Assembly (NCBI RefSeq): GCF_024137025.1
Contig: NZ_JAMYJR010000042.1
Coordinates: 62,001 to 126,000 of the forward strand
DNA: 64,000 nt
Direction: 5' to 3'
Source of the DNA: Paractinoplanes aksuensis
Lineage (GTDB): Bacteria > Actinomycetota > Actinomycetes > Mycobacteriales > Micromonosporaceae
Shown: piece after piece, positions 59,989-64,000 of the stretch
Layout of the letters: each line of letters begins with the position of its first letter
Numbering within the stretch: the first letter of the stretch is position 1
Position numbers and translations under genes: made by a program
Notes under the pieces: generated by a model
What the model was told of the DNA's origin: nothing
Seen by the model: only the letters and a program-made list of their open reading frames with translations
Database searches by the model: none

Positions 59989-62736
59989 ATGGAGTTCTGG
60001 GACCGGCTGCGGCGGGTATTCGAGTCACACCCCGTCCCCGGGCAGTCGCCCGAACAGATGTTGTCCAACGAACTGACCGACGTCGTCCGGGCCCGATATC
60101 TGAAGGACATGTTCGAGCTGGCTGTCGAGAACAGCCTGATCAACACCGCCGCTGACCTCCGCGGGTCGCGGCTGACGCCGAATTACGTACGGGACAAGGT
60201 CCACACGGAACGTCGAGCCGACGCGTCCCCACAGTTGGACGAGATCGACGAAGCCCTCGAACGCCTGGCCGCCGCCAGGTCGGCCCGTCGTGATCTGGGT
60301 GGCCTGATCTACTTCTGGGCGTTCAGGGCGGGCTGGCGGCGATTGGTGACGGGAATCGCGATGCTTGTCTGGGTGGCCTCGTTCGCGCTGGCGAGCCCAG
60401 GCCGGCACGGCGTCGATTGGGCCAACCCGGCCGGTCTCTGGGTGGCGCTGGCCCTGGCACTGGTGGTTCTCACCGTCGGCACTGCCCAGAGTTTCGTTCG
60501 TATCTCGCTTCCGGTGTACCTGCTCCAGGTTGCTGCACTGTCAGCCTTTCCCGCGGTTCTCACCTTATCGGCGGTCAGGATCTCCGCGGTGACCCAGAAG
60601 CAGTCCGCTCTGACGGCGTTCATCGTCGTGTTGATCGCCATCGCCTCCGCTGCTGCTGCCGCCGAGGCGCTCTGGCCGCGCCACGACCGTTTCGGTGCGG
60701 ATCGGGTCCGTGGCATCCCGGTTCGGCGGATCGTGATCATCGCACCGATCGCGGGAGCGGGTATCCCGCTCATCGTGCTGCTGACGGTCCTGAACCTGGG
60801 CACCGGCCTCAAGCGACTCGATATCGCCGAGCCCGACCCCGTTCTGGCCGTGCTGGCGGTTTTCATCCTCTTCCTCAACACCGTGATCAGCCAAGCCGGA
60901 GATCGGGTGATACCGATGGCCGAAGCACAAGCCACATTCGACGGCGTGCGGACCGCGGTGCTGGAACGTCTACAGAGTCAGGTCATCGAGACGTACATCC
61001 GCCAGTTGATCAGCGACAACGAACCGTCCTACTCGACCGAGCTGAAGGTCGGCCGGCCGGAAGGGCTCAGCCAGTCGTTCGATCCGCTGTACGAGATCCC
61101 CACCTCCGCTACCGAGCGGCTGCGCGGTCTGATCGACGTGATACCCGGTGGCAGCATCGGTGTGGCCGGTCCGCGCGGGGTGGGCAAGTCGACCGTGCTG
61201 GGCTCGTTCTGCGCCCATCAGCGCAAGGAACCGGGTCTGCGGGTGCTGGTGTCGGCGCCGGTCGAGTACTCCCCGCGCGAGTTCCTGCTCCACCTGTACG
61301 CGCAGATCTGCCGCGCCGTCATCATCCGGGCCGGTGGCCGCGTCACACCACCCGACCCGATCGGCGCCCTCGTCGCCACCCGATCGAAACTCGCGTCCTT
61401 CGTCGTCGCCGCGGTCGTCGGTATCGGTGGTCTCCTGATCTTCGCGTTCTCGGCTTTCGGCTACGTCGTCAATACGGGTCAGGCCCTCGGCGTCGTTCTG
61501 CTCACAGTGGCCGGGTCGCTTGCCGCCCAGACCTGGTCCCGCCACCCCAGCCGTAGACCGTCCGCTCGGGCCGACGAAGTGTCAGTGGTGGAAGCCGAGG
61601 CGCGCGACCGGCTGTACGAGATCCAGTTTCAGCAGAGCATCTCGGGCGAGTGGACCGGCGCGATCAAACTGCCGACCGGCATGGAATCCAGCCACAAGCG
61701 GGCCGGCGGCTTCGTGCGGCAGCCCAAGAACCTGCCCGAGATCGTGGACGAGGTGCGGCAGTTCCTCCGGTTGATCGCCACCGAGCAGTCGGGGAATCCT
61801 CGAGCGCGGCTGATTATCGGGATCGACGAGCTGGACAAGATCGAGAACGACACCCGGGCGCAGCAGTTCCTCAACGACATCAAAAGCATCTTCGGCGTGC
61901 CTGGTTGTCATTTCCTGGTGTCGGTCTCGGAGGACGCGATGGCCTCTTTCGAGCGGCGCGGACTGCCGTTCCGGGACGTGTTCGACAGCGCCTTCGACGA
62001 GATCATCAGCATCGACTACCTGAGCTTCCACGAGAGCTCCGATCTGCTGAGCCGGCGAACGACCGAGATTCCTGTTCCGTTCAAGGGCTTGAGCTTCTGC
62101 GTCTCCGGCGGCCTGCCGCGCGACCTGATCCGGACCACCCGCACGATGGTCGACCTGGCCGGGGTCGAAACGGAGTCGCCGGAACTGATCAGCGTGACCC
62201 GGCGGTTGATCAACCGCGAACTGCACGGCAAGGCGGGAGCGGTGACCGCTGCCGTTCGTAAGATCGACGCTGAGCCGGTCACTTCCCGGCTGATTCTGTG
62301 GTGCGACGATATCGCCGATCGCGTATCCGATCGGGCGCTGTTCCAGTCGGCCGTCGACGAACTGGCCCGGCTGAGTCTGAGCTCGCCTCTGGGCGCCTCC
62401 GACGATGCGAGCCGTATCGCGCTACGCCGCCTCGCCCGCGAGATCGCCTGCTATGCCTTCTACTGCGCGACACTCGTCGAGTTCTTCACCAGCGACGGTC
62501 GCACCACACCGCGGTGGCGAAAGGCATTGACCTCGAACGACAAACGGGGATTCGACGAACTGGCGCGTATCCGACGAGCCATGGCGCTCAATCCCATGGT
62601 CGGCTGGGAGCGCATCGGGCGGTTCCGCGGCTACTGGAAAATGGCCGCGATCGCCGCGCCCAGCAACCTCGTCGGCGTGCCGGCTCTGTCCGACGGCCCG
62701 GCCGTCGTCCCGGCCACCCGAGTATCGACGAACTGA
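59989..62736 (+). CDS. Membrane-spanning KAP-like P-loop NTPase
   Basis: A 915-residue protein. Walker A is GPRGVGKST (residues 394-402) and Walker B is LIIGIDELD (608-616). About four to six membrane helices precede Walker A (roughly residues 115-310). A further pair (FVVAAVVGIGGLLIFAFSAF and the helix after it) lies between Walker A and Walker B, the hallmark of KAP NTPases, which include the phage-exclusion protein PifA. No nuclease or protease domain is visible. The C-terminal third is helical (VTRRLINRELHGKAG, IRRAMALNPMVGWERIG). It stands alone; roles in membrane signalling or phage defence are both possible. Confidence 0.8.
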   Translation: MEFWDRLRRVFESHPVPGQSPEQMLSNELTDVVRARYLKDMFELAVENSLINTAADLRGSRLTPNYVRDKVHTERRADASPQLDEIDEALERLAAARSARRDLGGLIYFWAFRAGWRRLVTGIAMLVWVASFALASPGRHGVDWANPAGLWVALALALVVLTVGTAQSFVRISLPVYLLQVAALSAFPAVLTLSAVRISAVTQKQSALTAFIVVLIAIASAAAAAEALWPRHDRFGADRVRGIPVRRIVIIAPIAGAGIPLIVLLTVLNLGTGLKRLDIAEPDPVLAVLAVFILFLNTVISQAGDRVIPMAEAQATFDGVRTAVLERLQSQVIETYIRQLISDNEPSYSTELKVGRPEGLSQSFDPLYEIPTSATERLRGLIDVIPGGSIGVAGPRGVGKSTVLGSFCAHQRKEPGLRVLVSAPVEYSPREFLLHLYAQICRAVIIRAGGRVTPPDPIGALVATRSKLASFVVAAVVGIGGLLIFAFSAFGYVVNTGQALGVVLLTVAGSLAAQTWSRHPSRRPSARADEVSVVEAEARDRLYEIQFQQSISGEWTGAIKLPTGMESSHKRAGGFVRQPKNLPEIVDEVRQFLRLIATEQSGNPRARLIIGIDELDKIENDTRAQQFLNDIKSIFGVPGCHFLVSVSEDAMASFERRGLPFRDVFDSAFDEIISIDYLSFHESSDLLSRRTTEIPVPFKGLSFCVSGGLPRDLIRTTRTMVDLAGVETESPELISVTRRLINRELHGKAGAVTAAVRKIDAEPVTSRLILWCDDIADRVSDRALFQSAVDELARLSLSSPLGASDDASRIALRRLAREIACYAFYCATLVEFFTSDGRTTPRWRKALTSNDKRGFDELARIRRAMALNPMVGWERIGRFRGYWKMAAIAAPSNLVGVPALSDGPAVVPATRVSTN

Positions 62737-62769
62737 GTCCGCCGAACGGCGGCCTGCGATCATGCCAGG

Positions 62770-63222
62770 GTGGCTCACGACATCGTGTTCTTCCTCGCCG
62801 CTGACGACAAGACCGCCGCAGCGACGTATCGCGGTGGGCCGGGCAGGGGGCGCGAGTCGGTGAGCTGCCGGTTCTTGGAGCCGGACACGGCGATCGCCGA
62901 GTGGGACATGTACTTCGAGGAGCGGTCGGCCGAGGCGCCGACGGATGAGCAGTTGATGCGGTGGGCGTGGCCGGAGTGGGTCACCCAGCCCATGAACGAC
63001 GGGGTGGAGATCTTCGCTGTGCCGGCGCGGGTGACCCGGGCCCTGGCCGCCGCCGGTCCGGCCGAACTCGAGGAACTCGCCGACCGCTGGACTGCACGGC
63101 TCCGAGCCGCCGACGGGGACGAGATGACCGACGACGATCTGCTGGTGGTTCTGCGGGGAGTCGCCCGGCTCGCGGTGGCCGCGGTGAGCACCGGCGGCGG
63201 CCTCTACAGCTGGAGCTACTGA
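62770..63222 (+). CDS. Hypothetical protein
   Basis: A 150-residue soluble acidic protein starting at GTG 62770, 33 bp after the NTPase gene. It begins AHDIVFFLAADDKTAA, has a Trp-rich centre (IAEWDMYFEERS, MRWAWPEWV) and ends GGGLYSWSY. It resembles uncharacterised actinobacterial proteins without a named domain. The short gap suggests co-transcription with the NTPase. Confidence 0.7.
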   Translation: MAHDIVFFLAADDKTAAATYRGGPGRGRESVSCRFLEPDTAIAEWDMYFEERSAEAPTDEQLMRWAWPEWVTQPMNDGVEIFAVPARVTRALAAAGPAELEELADRWTARLRAADGDEMTDDDLLVVLRGVARLAVAAVSTGGGLYSWSY

Positions 63223-63268
63223 CCGGGCGACCCGGTCCGGTTGCGAATGTGGGCACCGAGGCGACTGA

Positions 63269-63415
63269 ATCGAGATCGCCGATCACCCGGCCCTGCGGAA
63301 GCTGTGGGGTGACCGCCCCGACCAGGTGCGCGACGCGGCGGCGGAAGTGGTCGTGGGTCAAGCCGTCCGATCACTGCCGGACGCCGGCACTACGGGCCTG
63401 AACGGACCCGAATGA
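63269..63415 (+). pseudogene. Short coding remnant, unidentified
   Basis: An open stretch encodes about 48 residues (IEIADHPALRKLWGDRPDQV and AAAEVVVGQAVRSLPD) with typical codon use, but has no start codon and is preceded directly by a stop. It could be the tail of a lost gene. Support is weak. Confidence 0.3.
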
Positions 63416-63417
63416 GG

Positions 63418-64000
63418 TCAGGCCGCGGCTGCGGCCGATCGGATGGTGGCTAATGACGCCATGGTCTCGATGGTGGGGAAGTACTCGAGCCCGATCGGTC
63501 CGTCGTAGCCGCTGTGCCGCAACGTCGCCAGGACGGCCGGCCAATCGAGCGCACCGCTGCCGGGCTCGCCCCGGCCCGGTGAGTCCGCGATCTGTACGTA
63601 ATCGACGGACTCGGTGAATATCTCGACCAGGCGTTCCAGGTTCTGGGCGCGTTTGGCGCCGGGGAAGCCGATGCCGGAACCGACCACGATGCGAGGGGAG
63701 CCGAGCAGCCGGGCGTTCTCGATTCCCCGGGCCAGGCCGTCGTAGTACGCCGTCAGGTCGGTGCCGGGCAGGGTGAAGTTGGTGCGCGGTTCGGCCAGCA
63801 CCGACGTCAGCGTCAGGCCGGTGTCGGCCAGTGCCTTGGCGAGCGCGGGCACGTCGCGGTCGAACGTGCCCCACATCTCGACGGCGTCGAAGCCGGCGGC
63901 GGCCGCGGCCCGGATGCGTCGTTCATCGACCCTGACAAGGGCCTGTTCCAGGCTCCGCCGGTCTGATGCGGTTCGCCACCCACACCGGTGGGGCCGGTGT
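63418..64000 (-). CDS. Hydroxypyruvate isomerase-like TIM-barrel protein, internally deleted and running off the window
   Basis: The sequence is a sugar-phosphate isomerase/epimerase-type barrel: AAGFDAVEMWGTF, LARGIENARLLGSPRIVVGS, then VDYVQIADSPGRGEPGSG and LRHSGYDGPIGLEYFPT. Between LVEIFTES and VDYVQIAD the family normally has about 80 more residues, carrying the metal-ligand Glu (in EPLN) and Asp/His; these are absent though the frame is kept. Upstream of ATG 63876 the frame stays open to base 64000 without a clear start. The protein is therefore probably inactive. Confidence 0.7.
   Translation of the reverse strand, partial: HRPHRCGWRTASDRRSLEQALVRVDERRIRAAAAAGFDAVEMWGTFDRDVPALAKALADTGLTLTSVLAEPRTNFTLPGTDLTAYYDGLARGIENARLLGSPRIVVGSGIGFPGAKRAQNLERLVEIFTESVDYVQIADSPGRGEPGSGALDWPAVLATLRHSGYDGPIGLEYFPTIETMASLATIRSAAAAA

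Overview
The window is very GC-rich DNA with short intergenic gaps, many overlapping stop/start codons, GTG and TTG starts, and gene families typical of filamentous Actinobacteria: a conservon-type GTPase operon, a LAL regulator, a streptogrisin protease, and secreted glycoside hydrolases with C-terminal ricin-type (RICIN/CBM13-like) lectin domains. The mix suggests a chromosomal segment of a Micromonosporaceae member, Actinoplanes-like. This is an inference from gene content; there is no rRNA marker here. I saw no tRNA, rRNA, CRISPR array, insertion sequence or prophage.

Layout. (1) 1-7.5 kb, minus strand: a tightly coupled operon for a CUT1-type ABC importer (binding lipoprotein, two permeases, two different ATPases), followed by an aldehyde dehydrogenase and an iron-type alcohol dehydrogenase that runs off the left edge. 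A divergent GntR regulator (7.8 kb) and a DJ-1/PfpI plus alpha/beta-hydrolase pair follow on the plus strand. (2) 10-27.5 kb: carbohydrate degradation. It holds a frameshifted GH10 xylanase, then a five-gene translationally coupled operon of secreted, ricin-domain-tailed proteins (PQQ sugar dehydrogenase-PKD, ThuA-DUF1080, GH95 fucosidase, CE1-like esterase, GH141-like beta-helix), a beta-propeller protein behind a hairpin that covers its ribosome binding site, a GGDEF gene remnant, and a GH59 galactosidase-ricin protein. (3) 27.5-32.8 kb, minus: an acyl-CoA dehydrogenase and a conservon (sensor kinase, Roadblock, DUF742, GTPase) with a GAF protein as the fifth member. (4) 33-43.7 kb: more secreted enzymes, namely a GH27-ricin and SGNH-ricin operon, a CBM2-linked GH62/esterase operon and a second PQQ sugar dehydrogenase (both with CebR-like boxes), a small ricin-like protein and a streptogrisin-ricin protease, with gene remnants between them. 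(5) 43.9-51.2 kb: signalling genes, namely a nitrate-sensor-type kinase, a LAL regulator, a NarL-type two-component pair and a MerR regulator. (6) 51.4-64 kb: a mixed region with an SDR, a class A beta-lactamase lipoprotein, RidA, a large Cys-rich secreted repeat protein with a decayed duplicate 1.6 kb downstream, an F420-type NADP oxidoreductase, a LysR, a membrane KAP-like P-loop NTPase and an internally deleted TIM-barrel isomerase.

How the genes work together. Regions 2 and 4 look like a secreted plant-polysaccharide programme covering xylan backbone, arabinose, fucose, galactose and ester side groups. Shared operators tie parts of it together: a 13-bp LacI-type site occurs identically upstream of two operons, and CebR-type 14-bp boxes lie upstream of two others. 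The most unusual unit is the operon at 11.7-22.6 kb, where a secreted PQQ sugar dehydrogenase is coupled to a ThuA-DUF1080 protein. DUF1080 has been linked to hydrolysis of 3-keto-glycosides, so an extracellular oxidise-then-cleave route for glycosides is a testable hypothesis.
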